Source: Rhodoferax koreense (GTDB lineage: Bacteria > Pseudomonadota > Gammaproteobacteria > Burkholderiales > Burkholderiaceae_C). From it: a stretch of DNA of 64,000 nt. The DNA lies in the NCBI RefSeq assembly GCF_001955695.1, contig NZ_CP019236.1, positions 620,001-684,000 on the forward strand. The letters are read 5' to 3'. Numbering within the stretch: position 1 is the first letter of the stretch; each line of letters opens with the position of its first letter. This document shows positions 47,079 to 56,161 of the stretch, one piece after another. The notes beneath the pieces are model-generated. The model made no database searches, had not been told where the DNA came from, and was given only the letters and a program-made list of their open reading frames with translations. Both the position numbers and the translations under genes were made by a program.

Positions 47079-47550
47079 GAGGAACCTCCATGGCGTCGGC
47101 ATCGGTCCCCGACTGGGCATCCGCCTGCGTCGGGTCAGCTTCAGCGGGTCCAATGTCCTCATGGACTTCGCGCACCAGGCTGCGCCCGCGCTGGATCTGG
47201 CGCGCGAGCTGTTCGATGAACTGCACGTAGCGGGCGCGCCCCTGCGCGCGAGCGGCCTCCTGCTGTCCCTCGGGAACAGGGATCGAGACCGTCAAGAAGT
47301 AGCGGACGTAGAGCGCCACCGTCTCGATCAGCACGTTCTGGTCGCGCTCCAGGCGGTCGAACTGGCGTGAAAGCCGGTCCAGGCGTTTGGCGATGGCGGC
47401 CTCACGCTGGTCCTCCCCATCGGGCGAGAGGAACGAAGCCAGCGCCGCAGCGATCACGGCGGACTTCGACACGCCCTTGTGCGCCGCGATCTGGTCCAGA
47501 CGCTTCGCGTGCTCCGGCTCGATGAAGATGTTCAGCCGGGCGCGGGTCAT
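47065..47550 (-). CDS. CopG/ribbon-helix-helix family protein of the transfer operon
   Basis: A 161-aa protein. The N-terminus (TRARLNIFIEPEHAKRLDQIAAHKGVSKSAVIAAALASFL) is a ribbon-helix-helix; a coiled region (KRLDRLSRQFDRLERDQNVLIETVALYVRYFL) and an acidic tail follow. Regularly found between traG and trbB in Tn4371-like elements, where it may regulate transfer or assist the relaxosome. Start overlaps the traG stop (ATGA). Confidence 0.85.
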   Translation of the reverse strand: MTRARLNIFIEPEHAKRLDQIAAHKGVSKSAVIAAALASFLSPDGEDQREAAIAKRLDRLSRQFDRLERDQNVLIETVALYVRYFLTVSIPVPEGQQEAARAQGRARYVQFIEQLARQIQRGRSLVREVHEDIGPAEADPTQADAQSGTDADAMEVPREPA

Positions 47551-49550
47551 AGCGCGATCCCGTCATCAGGGTCCAGTGCGACCAAACGCGCGGTGCGCGT
47601 CAACTGCCGGTCCACGTCTTGCGGCCGCAGCGGCACGTCGTCTTCGTCATCAAGCACCAGCAGGCCCTCGCCGTCAGGCATCAAGGGCGCATCGGCGGTG
47701 AGATCCAGTTCGGGTTTGAGCTGGTGGCCACCCTCGTCGGCAAGACCGCCCGCATCGCCGCCAGAAGAAGTCGACAGTGCAGCCAGCGGTGGCAATCCGC
47801 TCCAGTCGTCAGGGCGCGTCGCGGGACGGTCCGCGTACGCGCCGGCAACCAGCACGGGCGCGGGCAGGACGCGCGTGGTGAAGTTCCGGTCCTGGTAGTA
47901 CCGCAGCTTCTTCGCTTTGATCGGCGGATGGCCGGAGACCATCACGACCGCGTCGTCCTGCGGCAACTGCATCACCTCGCCAGGCGTGAGCAGAGGACGG
48001 GCCGTCTCCTGGCGCGACACCATGAGGTGGCCGAGCCATGGCGCGAGCCGGTGCCCGGCGTAGTTGCGCTGGGCGCGCAGCTCGGTCGCTGTGCCAAGCG
48101 CCTCGGAGATACGCTTGGCCGTGCGCTCATCGTTCGTCGCGAACGCGATGCGCACGTGGCAGTTGTCCAGGATGGAGTGGTTCTGGCCGTAGGCCTTGTC
48201 GATCTGGTTGAGCGACTGCGCGATCAGGAAGGCACGCAGGCCGTAGCCTGCCATGAAAGCCAGTGCGGATTCGAAGAAGTCCAGCCGCCCAAGCGCAGGG
48301 AACTCGTCCAGCATCAGCAGCAGCTTGTGCTTGCGTGCAATGCCGTCTGAGCCGTCCAGCGACTCCGTCAATCGCCGGCCGACCTGGTTGAGAATCAAGC
48401 GAATCAGCGGCTTGGTGCGGCTGATGTCCGAGGGCGGCACGACCAGGTAGAGCGAGACCGGATGGGCAGCCGAGATAAGGTCGGCGATCCGCCAGTCGCA
48501 GCGCGAGGTGACTTCGGCGACCGTGGGGTCACGGTACAGGCCCAGAAAACTCATCGCGGTGGATAGCACCCCCGAGCGCTCGTTGTCGCTCTTGTTTAGC
48601 ACTTCACGTGCAGCCGAGGCGACGACGGGATGGACCTCTTCACCCAGATGCCCGGTGGTCATCATCCGGTGCAGCGTCATCTCGAATGGGCATGCCGGAT
48701 CGGACAGGAAGTTGGCCACACCGCGCAGCGTCTTGTCCTCGCCGGCGTAGAGCACGTGCAAGATGGCACCGACCAGCAGGGCATGGCTGGTCTTCTCCCA
48801 GTGGTTGCGCCGCTCCAACGCGCCTTCAGGATCGACCAGAATGTCGGCAATGTTCTGCACATCTCGGACTTCGTACATGCCTCGCCGTACTTCGAGCAGC
48901 GGGTTGTACGCTGCAGACTTGGCGTCAGTCGGGTTGAATAGCAGGCAATGCGAAGACCGCGCGCGCCAGCCGGCAGTGAGGTTCCAGTTTTCGCCCTTGA
49001 TGTCGTGGATCACTGCCGAGCCTGGCCAGGACAGCAGAGTCGGTACGACCAGGCCCACACCCTTGCCGGAACGCGTCGGAGCAAAGGCCATCACGTGCTC
49101 TGGACCCTCGTGGCGCAGGTATTCGGCGTCCCTGTGCGCGGTCTTGCCAAGGAACACACCGGCAGGCCGAGTCAAGCCGGTTTCGGCAATCTCCTCGTTC
49201 TCGGCCCATCGAGCGGAACCGTAGGTTGTGACGTGCTTGGCCAACCGTGAGCGCCAGATCGCCATGCCAATGGCCGCGCCCGTGGCCAGCAATCCGCTCG
49301 ACGCGGCGATGACCCCGCCGCGCTCAAATACCTCGGGTGCATAGGCACCATAGAAATACCACCACTCGAAAAGCTTCCACGGCTGGTAAACCGGCGAATG
49401 CGAAACGCGGAACCAAGGTGGTCCAAGCCTGGCCTGATTGCCAAGCGCATGCGCCGTCCACTGCGTGCCAGTCCATAGGCCGCCGAGGGCGATACCCAGC
49501 ACCACAACAATCTGTCCGAACAAAATACCGGTCGCACCCCGAGTCGGCAT
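47547..49550 (-). CDS. traG: type IV coupling protein TraG (VirD4-like)
   Basis: A 667-aa inner-membrane ATPase that recruits the relaxosome to the channel. Two N-terminal helices (about 8-30 and 80-98), then Walker A FAPTRSGKGVGLVVPTLL, GSAVIHDIKGENW, and Walker B LLLMLDEFPALGRLD. First gene of the transfer operon; 274 bases separate it from the upstream lysR gene. Confidence 0.94.
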   Translation of the reverse strand: MPTRGATGILFGQIVVVLGIALGGLWTGTQWTAHALGNQARLGPPWFRVSHSPVYQPWKLFEWWYFYGAYAPEVFERGGVIAASSGLLATGAAIGMAIWRSRLAKHVTTYGSARWAENEEIAETGLTRPAGVFLGKTAHRDAEYLRHEGPEHVMAFAPTRSGKGVGLVVPTLLSWPGSAVIHDIKGENWNLTAGWRARSSHCLLFNPTDAKSAAYNPLLEVRRGMYEVRDVQNIADILVDPEGALERRNHWEKTSHALLVGAILHVLYAGEDKTLRGVANFLSDPACPFEMTLHRMMTTGHLGEEVHPVVASAAREVLNKSDNERSGVLSTAMSFLGLYRDPTVAEVTSRCDWRIADLISAAHPVSLYLVVPPSDISRTKPLIRLILNQVGRRLTESLDGSDGIARKHKLLLMLDEFPALGRLDFFESALAFMAGYGLRAFLIAQSLNQIDKAYGQNHSILDNCHVRIAFATNDERTAKRISEALGTATELRAQRNYAGHRLAPWLGHLMVSRQETARPLLTPGEVMQLPQDDAVVMVSGHPPIKAKKLRYYQDRNFTTRVLPAPVLVAGAYADRPATRPDDWSGLPPLAALSTSSGGDAGGLADEGGHQLKPELDLTADAPLMPDGEGLLVLDDEDDVPLRPQDVDRQLTRTARLVALDPDDGIAL

Positions 49551-49824
49551 GGGCTACTCCTCCTTTGCGTCTGGATTCCAGCGCGTGCATGCTCCAGCGG
49601 CACCGCTTGCCCGAGTTTGGAATCGAGGCCCCAAAGCGCACACCCATGGAAGAGCGATGGGGCGGGTTGTGGCGTAAGCTGGCGGAAGAAGCTGGGGCCG
49701 TACGACAGAGTTGCGCTTTTAATGCGTTTAACTCGTCAGCGAGTAGCAGCATCGAGGCAACTGCGCGAACTGTCCAAGACCGATCACGCCATGCGGCGCG
49801 TCGTAGGAGCGATAGCTATAACGA

Positions 49825-50712
49825 CTAATGCAAAGTTTTGGTGTGCGCAACAAATCGTTGCAGCGAATGCGGTAGACCGAAGCGCTGGTGTTTGTGCAGC
49901 ACGAACGTGGTGATACGCTCGTCCTCGTGCAGTGGTACGGCCACAACATCCGAGCGGCACAGCGTGGCAACGTGGCCCGCGTCTGCCAAGCCCACTCCCA
50001 GGCCTGCAGCGATGCGCGTGAAGTAGCCGCTCAGCGTGGAGGCTTCCCCTGCGAATGTAGGAATCGTCGAGTGGCGTTGCGCGATAGCCCGAATCTGATG
50101 CAGAAGGCCCGGCAGCCGATCGGCATGGCAGGACAGGAGCGGAAAGGCCAGCACCTCGGTGATAGGTAGCGTAGGCTGCAATGCGAGTTCATGCCCAAAC
50201 GGCAGCAGTGCCATGGCGCGATAACTCCACGCGGGCTGCTGCGAGAGGGTGTCGTCATTCGGTAGACCGAATGAAAAGCCTGCATCGAGCTGTTCGCGCT
50301 GCAATGCTGCCGCCAACTCCGAAGCACGCATCTCGGTCAGCTCCAGGGGCACCTCCGGGGCCACTTCGCGCCAGCGTACCAAGCACTCGGAAAGTTTGGG
50401 TTGCGCGATTCCGTCGGCCACCCCGATTCGCAACGGTGCGCGGAAGCGGACGTCCGTATCGCGTACGGCGCGATAAGTGCGTTCGACGCGGATGAAAAGC
50501 TTCCGTACCTCCTTGAGCAAACGCAGACCGGCAGGCGTCAAATGCAACTTGCGCGGGGTGCGGACAAATAACTGCACGCCCAGCTGATCTTCGAGATCGC
50601 GGATGGTCCGCGATAGCGGGGTCTGATCGATGTGCACGCGTTCTGCGGCACGGCGAAAGCTAAGTTCCTCAGCGACTGCGATGAAGTAGCGTAGGTGCCG
50701 CAGCTCGATCAT
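49825..50712 (-). CDS. LysR-family regulator next to traG (TraR-like position)
   Basis: A 295-aa regulator: helix-turn-helix start IELRHLRYFIAVAEELSFRRAAERVHIDQTPLSRTI and a full effector domain. Tn4371-type elements carry a regulator called TraR beside traG; I believe it is LysR-type, so this may be that gene, or a cargo regulator. GAGG lies 5 bases before the ATG at 50712, which overlaps the stop of a 32-codon leader (ATGA). Confidence 0.85.
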   Translation of the reverse strand: MIELRHLRYFIAVAEELSFRRAAERVHIDQTPLSRTIRDLEDQLGVQLFVRTPRKLHLTPAGLRLLKEVRKLFIRVERTYRAVRDTDVRFRAPLRIGVADGIAQPKLSECLVRWREVAPEVPLELTEMRASELAAALQREQLDAGFSFGLPNDDTLSQQPAWSYRAMALLPFGHELALQPTLPITEVLAFPLLSCHADRLPGLLHQIRAIAQRHSTIPTFAGEASTLSGYFTRIAAGLGVGLADAGHVATLCRSDVVAVPLHEDERITTFVLHKHQRFGLPHSLQRFVAHTKTLH

Positions 50713-50807
50713 TGCCACCTCACCGTGTCTGCTAGAAAACGCACGGTGATGAAGGTGGCAAGACGATAGAGAGAAAGCGTCAGGCTAGTGACATCAGTGC
50801 GCTTCAT
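50709..50807 (-). CDS. 32-codon leader ORF coupled to the lysR gene
   Basis: The frame starts at an ATG 8 bases after AAGGAG and encodes KRTDVTSLTLSLYRLATF followed by ITVRFLADTVRWQ; its TGA overlaps the lysR ATG as ATGA. A strong ribosome site, tight coupling and a small basic-hydrophobic product suggest a leader peptide that sets translation of the regulator. Could also be a decayed gene end. Confidence 0.45.
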   Translation of the reverse strand: MKRTDVTSLTLSLYRLATFITVRFLADTVRWQ

Positions 50808-51361
50808 TTTTTTCACTCCTTGATCTTGCCTTTCGGCAAGGTGCCCTGACTCGAACACGCCAGGTCGACATCGATGCAGTTCACGCCGCGCTGAAAAATG
50901 GCTCGATTGGTATCTCTTGCTCCCCCTTTCCGCGGGCCCCCGAAGACTCGGCACTGTCGATGCCTAGCCCACAATCCAGTTGTCTTCGCAGTCGGACCTA
51001 GTCAACTTGTCTGCATGCGCGAGTGGGGCCTACACACCAAGCACAACCAGGCGAAGCGGGCGGGAGACGCGAGAGTTGAGCATCCACTTCCCTTCCATGG
51101 AGACTTATTGGTGGTCGAAGAGCAAATCGCCCAGCAGTCGCGCGACATGCACCGCATCTCGACCGACTCATCGGCGATCTGGGTAACTCGGGTTGTGCTT
51201 CGGGAACGAGCTTGAGCGCTTTGAGGATTGACTCGTCCATCCCGTTTGCTTGGCGGATAACGATTCGAAGTTCCTGCGATGGACATACGTGCTCTATACC
51301 TACGCATATGCAAAACTCGTACTGCTTCCCTTGCAAAACCGGGGCTCCTGCAGGGCAAGGA
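50808..51361. other. gene-poor stretch upstream of the lysR leader
   Basis: A hairpin CTTGCC-TTTC-GGCAAG (50825-50840) lies just upstream of the leader's ribosome site and may be a regulatory structure or operator. The remaining 500 bases hold only short overlapping frames with poor composition; I see no supported gene, although decayed coding sequence is likely. Confidence 0.4.
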
Positions 51362-51751
51362 CTAGAACATCGTATTGCTGTTGGCCGACTCCGCGGGCAC
51401 TTCCTGGATGACATCCCAGTGCTCGACGATCTTTCCGTTCTCGACACGGAATATTTCGACCGTCGCAAGTTCCTTACCGAAGAAGAAGCTCTTCGCGTGA
51501 ATCCAGACGAGGTCGCCCTCTGCGACCACTCGCTTCACTTCTGCCTTGGTCGGAACGCCGCTGTCAATTGCGCCTTGGATAAGTGCGCGAATCTGTTCCT
51601 TCCCGTCCGGGTAGAGCGGGTTGTGCTGTATATATGAATCCCCCCAGTAGCGATCAAGCGCGGTCAGATCCAGATTCCCGAAGAGTTCTTGCGCCGCCTG
51701 GAGGACGAGCCGCTTATTGGCGTCGGCCGTTGATGTTGATGCTGTTGTCAT
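51362..51751 (-). CDS. SnoaL-like/NTF2-fold protein
   Basis: A 129-aa small alpha+beta-barrel protein: LFGNLDLTALDRYWGDSYIQHNPLYPDGKEQIRAL and IHAKSFFFGKELATVEIFRVENGKIVEHWDVIQEVP are typical of the SnoaL-like group, which includes cyclases, isomerases and many uncharacterised hydrolases. Asp/His positions in YIQHNP and EHWD line the usual pocket. It is followed upstream by an old-yellow-enzyme remnant and a tautomerase. Confidence 0.85.
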   Translation of the reverse strand: MTTASTSTADANKRLVLQAAQELFGNLDLTALDRYWGDSYIQHNPLYPDGKEQIRALIQGAIDSGVPTKAEVKRVVAEGDLVWIHAKSFFFGKELATVEIFRVENGKIVEHWDVIQEVPAESANSNTMF

Positions 51752-51834
51752 GAAGTTAGCCCTTTCAGTTGTTTGTAGTTACATTGCTGGTCGTTCAGAG
51801 ACTTGAGCGATTGGTGTGTCGCACGAAGCCACTC

Positions 51835-52226
51835 TTATACGAGTACGCCAATTGCGGCGGGATCGAACTCTTTCATAGCGTAGTCAGGGTTGGCGCCTAC
51901 CTTCTCTGTCCAGTGGATATCGCACATTGGGACTCGTCCGACAGCGATCAGATCGAACTCCTCACACTCCCTCCGATCGACCAATTGGTCGAGGATTGCG
52001 GCTTCTGAGCGCTCTCCGCCTGTGTGTGTCTGAGGAACTCGTTGTTATGTCCAATAGCATCGACGCTGATGGTCGGCGCCCCCAAGGGCTTTTTCGCCCA
52101 TCCGGTGATGGTTGAGGCCGTTTTCGCCATGCCAAGTTCAAATGACTCCACGCGGCAGGCGCGAAACAGAACGTCATTTGGGGTCGAGGACACTTTGAAA
52201 GGCTCCACTGGGAAATGACCCGACAT
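51835..52226 (-). pseudogene. NADH:flavin oxidoreductase (old yellow enzyme) C-terminal remnant, frameshifted
   Basis: Read on the minus strand, GWAKKPLGAPTISVDAIG and NNEFLR match the C-terminal core of OYE-type enzymes. In the next frame the sequence goes on as ERSEAAILDQLVDRRECEEF, then DLIAVGRVPMCD and EFDPAAIGVLV to a stop at 51835, which is the usual OYE end. The frames switch at an alternating TG run (about 52021-52030), a slippage-prone site. The N-terminal two thirds are missing. Confidence 0.65.
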
Positions 52227-52320
52227 TCACAGGAAGAACATCGAGAAAGGTTCGCCGCTTCTCGAGCAACTTGGCGGTCGATCTTTCGATCATCTTGAGG
52301 AGCCGCCAACCGCCCGCATC

Positions 52321-52722
52321 TCATCCCGCCGGATATTCGATGTCGGAGGCAACCTTGCCGCCCCCGAACGACCAATCTTCCATTACGGTGTTCGCCGAGA
52401 GGCGGACGAAAACATCGTCCGGCGACAGGCCTGGTAATACCGAAAGCTTCTCCACGAGACGGGCCACAAACGCCTTCTTCTCATCACGCCGCCTTGCGTC
52501 GGACTCGATGTTGATGAGGATGAAATCGTCACTTCGCTCGCCGTCGATCCCAAATCGTCGATCGTATATAAGCGTCCCGGGCTCCAACTGTTCGATGATC
52601 TGGAACATGTCGTTCTCAGGCATGAGATAAGCCTCAACGAGGGCTTCATAAATGCTCTGTGATAGCTGCTTGATGTATTCTGAAGGCTTACCCTTCAGCA
52701 TAGTTACGCGAACGAGTGGCAT
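52321..52722 (-). CDS. tautomerase family protein (long form)
   Basis: A 133-aa protein starting MPLVRVTMLKGKPSEYIKQL, so Pro would be N-terminal after Met removal. The pattern (YEALVEAYLMPENDMFQIIEQLEPGTLIYD, RRDEKKAFVARLVEKLS) is that of the longer tautomerase group related to malonate-semialdehyde decarboxylase and cis-CaaD. Part of a small cluster with SnoaL-like, OYE remnant and trans-acting enoyl reductase genes. Confidence 0.85.
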   Translation of the reverse strand: MPLVRVTMLKGKPSEYIKQLSQSIYEALVEAYLMPENDMFQIIEQLEPGTLIYDRRFGIDGERSDDFILINIESDARRRDEKKAFVARLVEKLSVLPGLSPDDVFVRLSANTVMEDWSFGGGKVASDIEYPAG

Positions 52723-52811
52723 GGTTTTTTCCTTTTCTGTGGTTTGGGGATGAATTGGCGAAAAACGAACATCAGAGTGGCACGCCTATCTGGCCACGAT
52801 GGTTTGAACAG

Positions 52812-53951
52812 CTATTCCTCAACGCTGAAGCTCACGCCGGCGTGCCGCCTCAATCGCTCGACCAGGCTGCCGCGCAGCGCAGCGCCAGGGGTCCAGATGC
52901 CACCTGGCACATCCGGCGCACCCATCAGAGCGATCGCCGTTTCAGCGAGCATTTTTGATGACGCGCCATAACCGGGATCGATATCGCCCTTCACTGACGT
53001 GCGCACCTTCCGCCCGTCCGCTCCGATTCCGATGAACAGGATGTCGTAAAAGCCGGCCTCACGCTCATCCTTGGTCGGCCCCTCGCCGGGCTTGGGCAGG
53101 AGGCTCATATCCCCTACGCTCGGTATTTCGCCACCGCCAACCACCATCTCGTCGTAAAGGAAATCCCTGCCATAAGGATGACCCATCAAGAGGTTCGAGC
53201 GGTGGACGTTCTTGGTATCGAGCGCAGCCATGATGAACGGCCCAACGGGTCCCACGTCGGGGTCATCTCTGACCGCGTCGCCTTGAGGTTGGGTTGGCCC
53301 CTCGAAGCCAGGCGTTAAGCCAAACGGGCTCATAAAGACCGCGCGCTGCACAGCATCGTTTTGAACCGCCGCCATTGTGGCCATCACACTCGCGACAGAG
53401 CCCCCCGAAGGGCCGCCTTGCATGGCCCGCAGCCGAGCTTTCACGTGTGGCGCGGGGGCGCCCAGCGTCGCCTTAGCCGTCTCTTGGGCGTAATAGACTC
53501 CAAGCTCGAACACCAGCGAATCGAACCCGCATGAGAACAAGATCCGTGCGCCAGACGCCTTCGCCGTCGCCTCGTGCGTATCGATCATCTGACGAATCCA
53601 GGCGGGCTCGCCACACAAGTCCAAATAATCAACCCCAGCAGCCGCGCAGGCGGCCACCAAGTTTGAGCCGTAGAACTGATAGGGTCCAACGGTCGAGACA
53701 ATCGCCTTGGTCCGCGCGATCATCGAGGCGAGTTGGGCCGGGTCGTTCGCGTTGGCCTCCACCAGCGGCATGTCCTTCGGCGCCCCGAGCTGATCGCGCA
53801 CCTCTGCCAATTTTGCTTGGCTGCGACCGGCGATGGCCCACTTCACCTTACCGCCCACGCCATAGCGCCGCGCGTAATGCTCCGCGACGAGTCGGCCGAT
53901 GTAGCCGCTCGCCCCATAGACAATAATGTCGAACTCCGCCGCCGGGTTCAT
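52812..53951 (-). CDS. trans-acting enoyl reductase / saccharopine dehydrogenase-like protein
   Basis: A 379-aa NAD(P)-dependent protein. Rossmann motif IIVYGASGYIGRLVAEHYA at the N-terminus, then VSTVGPYQFYGSNLVAACAAAGVDYLDLCGEP, the saccharopine-dehydrogenase-like core; the C-terminal half matches the group named after mycobacterial trans-acting enoyl reductase. Divergent from an hxlR gene that probably regulates it. ATG 53951 chosen. Confidence 0.85.
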   Translation of the reverse strand: MNPAAEFDIIVYGASGYIGRLVAEHYARRYGVGGKVKWAIAGRSQAKLAEVRDQLGAPKDMPLVEANANDPAQLASMIARTKAIVSTVGPYQFYGSNLVAACAAAGVDYLDLCGEPAWIRQMIDTHEATAKASGARILFSCGFDSLVFELGVYYAQETAKATLGAPAPHVKARLRAMQGGPSGGSVASVMATMAAVQNDAVQRAVFMSPFGLTPGFEGPTQPQGDAVRDDPDVGPVGPFIMAALDTKNVHRSNLLMGHPYGRDFLYDEMVVGGGEIPSVGDMSLLPKPGEGPTKDEREAGFYDILFIGIGADGRKVRTSVKGDIDPGYGASSKMLAETAIALMGAPDVPGGIWTPGAALRGSLVERLRRHAGVSFSVEE

Positions 53952-54077
53952 GGCAGGCTCCCTCTCGCTAATCGCATGTGCTCTTCGCTCCAATTTGCCC
54001 GAGCTGGCAAGCATTCCTCGCAGGCGTCACCGGGGCGCCCACCGCGAAATGCCTCAACAGATCGGTTTAACTTTACA

Positions 54078-54094
54078 ACCATTGTCCAGATGGT
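54078..54094. promoter_or_regulatory. inverted repeat in the hxlR divergent region
   Basis: ACCAT-tgtccag-ATGGT lies between the divergent enoyl reductase and hxlR genes. It is a plausible HxlR dimer site; short arms make it uncertain. Confidence 0.35.
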
Positions 54095-54239
54095 ACTCTG
54101 CCTGGTTTATTTTTGCAACTTACGGCTTGAGTACGAATCGATGCAAGCCACGACACCACAGTGACTTCGGCGCTGTCGGAACGTGGATCGTCTATAGCAA
54201 CAAGCCACTGGCATGCACACATCGGCATGAAGGAGTGAG

Positions 54240-54746
54240 ATGAAGGGCAAGCGTACAACGCTGGAAACCAGCACTTGCGCGATCGCGCGATCCCTCGAGT
54301 CAATTGGTGACTGGTGGTCGCTGCTGATTGTTCGTGACGCTTTGGCGGGAACGCGGCGTTTTGGGGAGTTTCAGCGGAGCTTAGGACTAGCGAAGAACAT
54401 CTTGACCACGCGTCTGCGGAAGCTGGTTGCCTGCGGCGTTCTCACCACAGCACCCGCCTCCGATGGGTCCTCCTATAGAGAGTATGTCTTGACCGAGAAA
54501 GGTGAGCGGCTCTACCTAGTGGTCGCCGCGCTTTGGCAATGGGGAGAAGAATTCTGTTTCCCTCCCGGGCAACTCTCCTACGATCTGGTGGACCGACAAA
54601 CGCACGAAAAACTCCGCCCACTTGAGTTGAAATCACAGGACGGTCGCACGCTCGGACCCCACGACTTCGTTTCGCGCGCGCTCGAACGAGAAGACAGAGA
54701 TCCTTCTTCAACCGCGCTGAGTTCAGGGGATCCGCTAAGAAAATGA
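54240..54746 (+). CDS. HxlR-family transcriptional regulator
   Basis: A 168-aa winged-helix regulator: TCAIARSLESIGDWWSLLIVRDALAGTRRFGEFQRSLGLAKNIL is the HxlR signature, with a conserved Cys13 that in some members senses electrophiles or redox state. It probably controls the divergent enoyl reductase/tautomerase/OYE/SnoaL cluster, fitting enone or aldehyde stress. Confidence 0.9.
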   Translation: MKGKRTTLETSTCAIARSLESIGDWWSLLIVRDALAGTRRFGEFQRSLGLAKNILTTRLRKLVACGVLTTAPASDGSSYREYVLTEKGERLYLVVAALWQWGEEFCFPPGQLSYDLVDRQTHEKLRPLELKSQDGRTLGPHDFVSRALEREDRDPSSTALSSGDPLRK

Positions 54747-54777
54747 GCGCCTGACAAGCATCCACGTCAGCGTCGCT

Positions 54778-55863
54778 TCACTTCGCGAGATGTTGAAGGT
54801 CACCAATTGGTATTTTTGCTCGCTCGCGTATGCGAGCCACGCTCTTGCCCTCGCGTCTGGCCCGCTGCAGGTGCGGCTGCCAACGCTTCGGGTCGATCTT
54901 GGGGATGCTGGTCAATACGTACTCCTTCATGGTTGATGAAGCGGAACGTGTCAATGACTTTGCAGCACCTGGCGTCATAAATTTACTACGCAAAGCAGCG
55001 GTGTTTGAACAGAGTTGATCGCCATCCTTAGGTGGTGGGTTGATCCACACCGCAGCAGGCACGGCATGGGTGGATGGCGGTTTGCCTTTGAAGCGTTCTG
55101 GGTGATCCACAAACGCGGCATCAAGAGCGACTTGACGGATCGCGCATACCGTGTCGGCATGCCCGCAATGAACGCTGTGCGGCGTCATGTGTGCGGTGCC
55201 CGAATGGCGATGCACGGTGTTGTACCAAGCGAAGAAAGTCTGGCAGTGGGCGCGTGCGTCCTCGATGCAGCCGAAGCGTGAGGGCAAGTCCGCGCGGTAC
55301 TTCATCGTCTTGAACTGCGACTCGGAGAATGGGTTGTCGTCAGAGACGTGTGGCCTTCTGTGGCTCTTGGCGATGTCCAGGTCGAGCAGGAGTGCGGCCA
55401 CGGGCTTGGAGCGCATGCTGGCGCCACGGTCGGCGTGCAGAGTCAACATGCCGGGCTGCATGTCGTGGCGCGCCACGGTGTCAGCGATCAGTTGCTCGGC
55501 CAACTCTGCGCTTTCGCGCGCGGCGATCAGCCAGCCCACGACGTGGCGGCTGAAGATATCCAGGATCACATACAGATGAAAGCACGTCCACTTGGCTGGC
55601 CCCTTGAGCTTGGTGATGTCCCACGACCAGACCTGGTTGGGTGCCATGGCCAGCAGCTCAGGCTTCATGTAGATCGGGTGCGCAAGTTGGCGGCGCCGCT
55701 CGCGCACGCCACCGTTGACGGCCAGCAACCGGTACATCGTGCGCACCGAGCCGAGATAGACGCCTTCGTCGAGCAGCGTGGCATGTACGGCCGCGGGAGC
55801 GGTGTCGGCAAAGCGCTCGCTGTTCAGCGTGTTCAGCAGCACATGGCGTTCCTGCGCGTCCAT
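54778..55863 (-). pseudogene. IS3-family transposase OrfB, truncated element with foreign C-terminal tail
   Basis: A 361-codon frame. Residues 1-270 are IS3-type OrfB with the complete DDE triad (WSWDITKLKG, LTLHADRGASM, NPFSESQFKTMKY). The normal end near VWINPPP is passed without a stop, and about 80 residues of unrelated sequence (from roughly 55015 down) are added, so the IS end was lost or fused. No orfA precedes it: the upstream DNA is an ABC permease fragment. Both ends are therefore broken and the element is probably immobile. Confidence 0.75.
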
Positions 55864-55864
55864 C

Positions 55865-56161
55865 CTACGTAAGGTGGCGCTCCCACGTGCCCTGCCTTAC
55901 CTGTTCGCTTCTCTGAAGATTGCCATAACGCTAGCCTTCGTGGGCTCCGTGGTGTCTGAGATGGTGGCCAGCAATGCGGGCGTCGGCTACCTACTGCTCA
56001 ACGCGAGCTCGTTTTTCCGAGTTCCACTGGTATTCGCCGCCCTGCTGGTCGTCGCCGTGCTGGGCATCTGCATGTACTGGCTGGCTGATGTGATTGAGAG
56101 CCGGAGTACGGGCTGGGTTCGACGTGGAAACGAGTCCGGGGATATATTCGGCGGAGGTTGA
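55865..56161 (+). pseudogene. ABC transporter permease fragment (TauC/SsuC/ThiX-like C-terminus)
   Basis: The last 98 residues of a BPD-type permease: LRKVALPRALPYLFASLKIAITLAFVGSVVSEMVASNAGVGYLLL carries the EAA loop region and final helices. The N-terminal two thirds are replaced by the IS3 remnant at about 55864. Relatives import taurine, sulfonates or thiamine precursors; no partner ATPase or binding protein remains nearby. Confidence 0.75.

Larger units (their letters stand above)
37291..49550 (-). mobile_element. Tn4371-family ICE conjugative transfer module
   Basis: A continuous minus-strand run, traG-copG-trbBCDEJ-eexN-trbLFGI-DUF2274, with mostly overlapping or near-touching genes matches the P-type transfer block of Tn4371-like integrative and conjugative elements. 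In that family this block lies at the right end next to attR, and accessory genes are often found beyond traG, which fits the catabolic and regulatory genes at 49.8-64 kb here. Integrase, relaxase, repA/parAB and attachment sites are outside the window or not recognised, so mobility cannot be judged. Confidence 0.8.

Noticed and set aside
50998..51468. Overlapping short frames between lysR and the SnoaL-like gene
   Set aside because: No frame has a good ribosome site or a recognisable protein; treated as decayed or non-coding.
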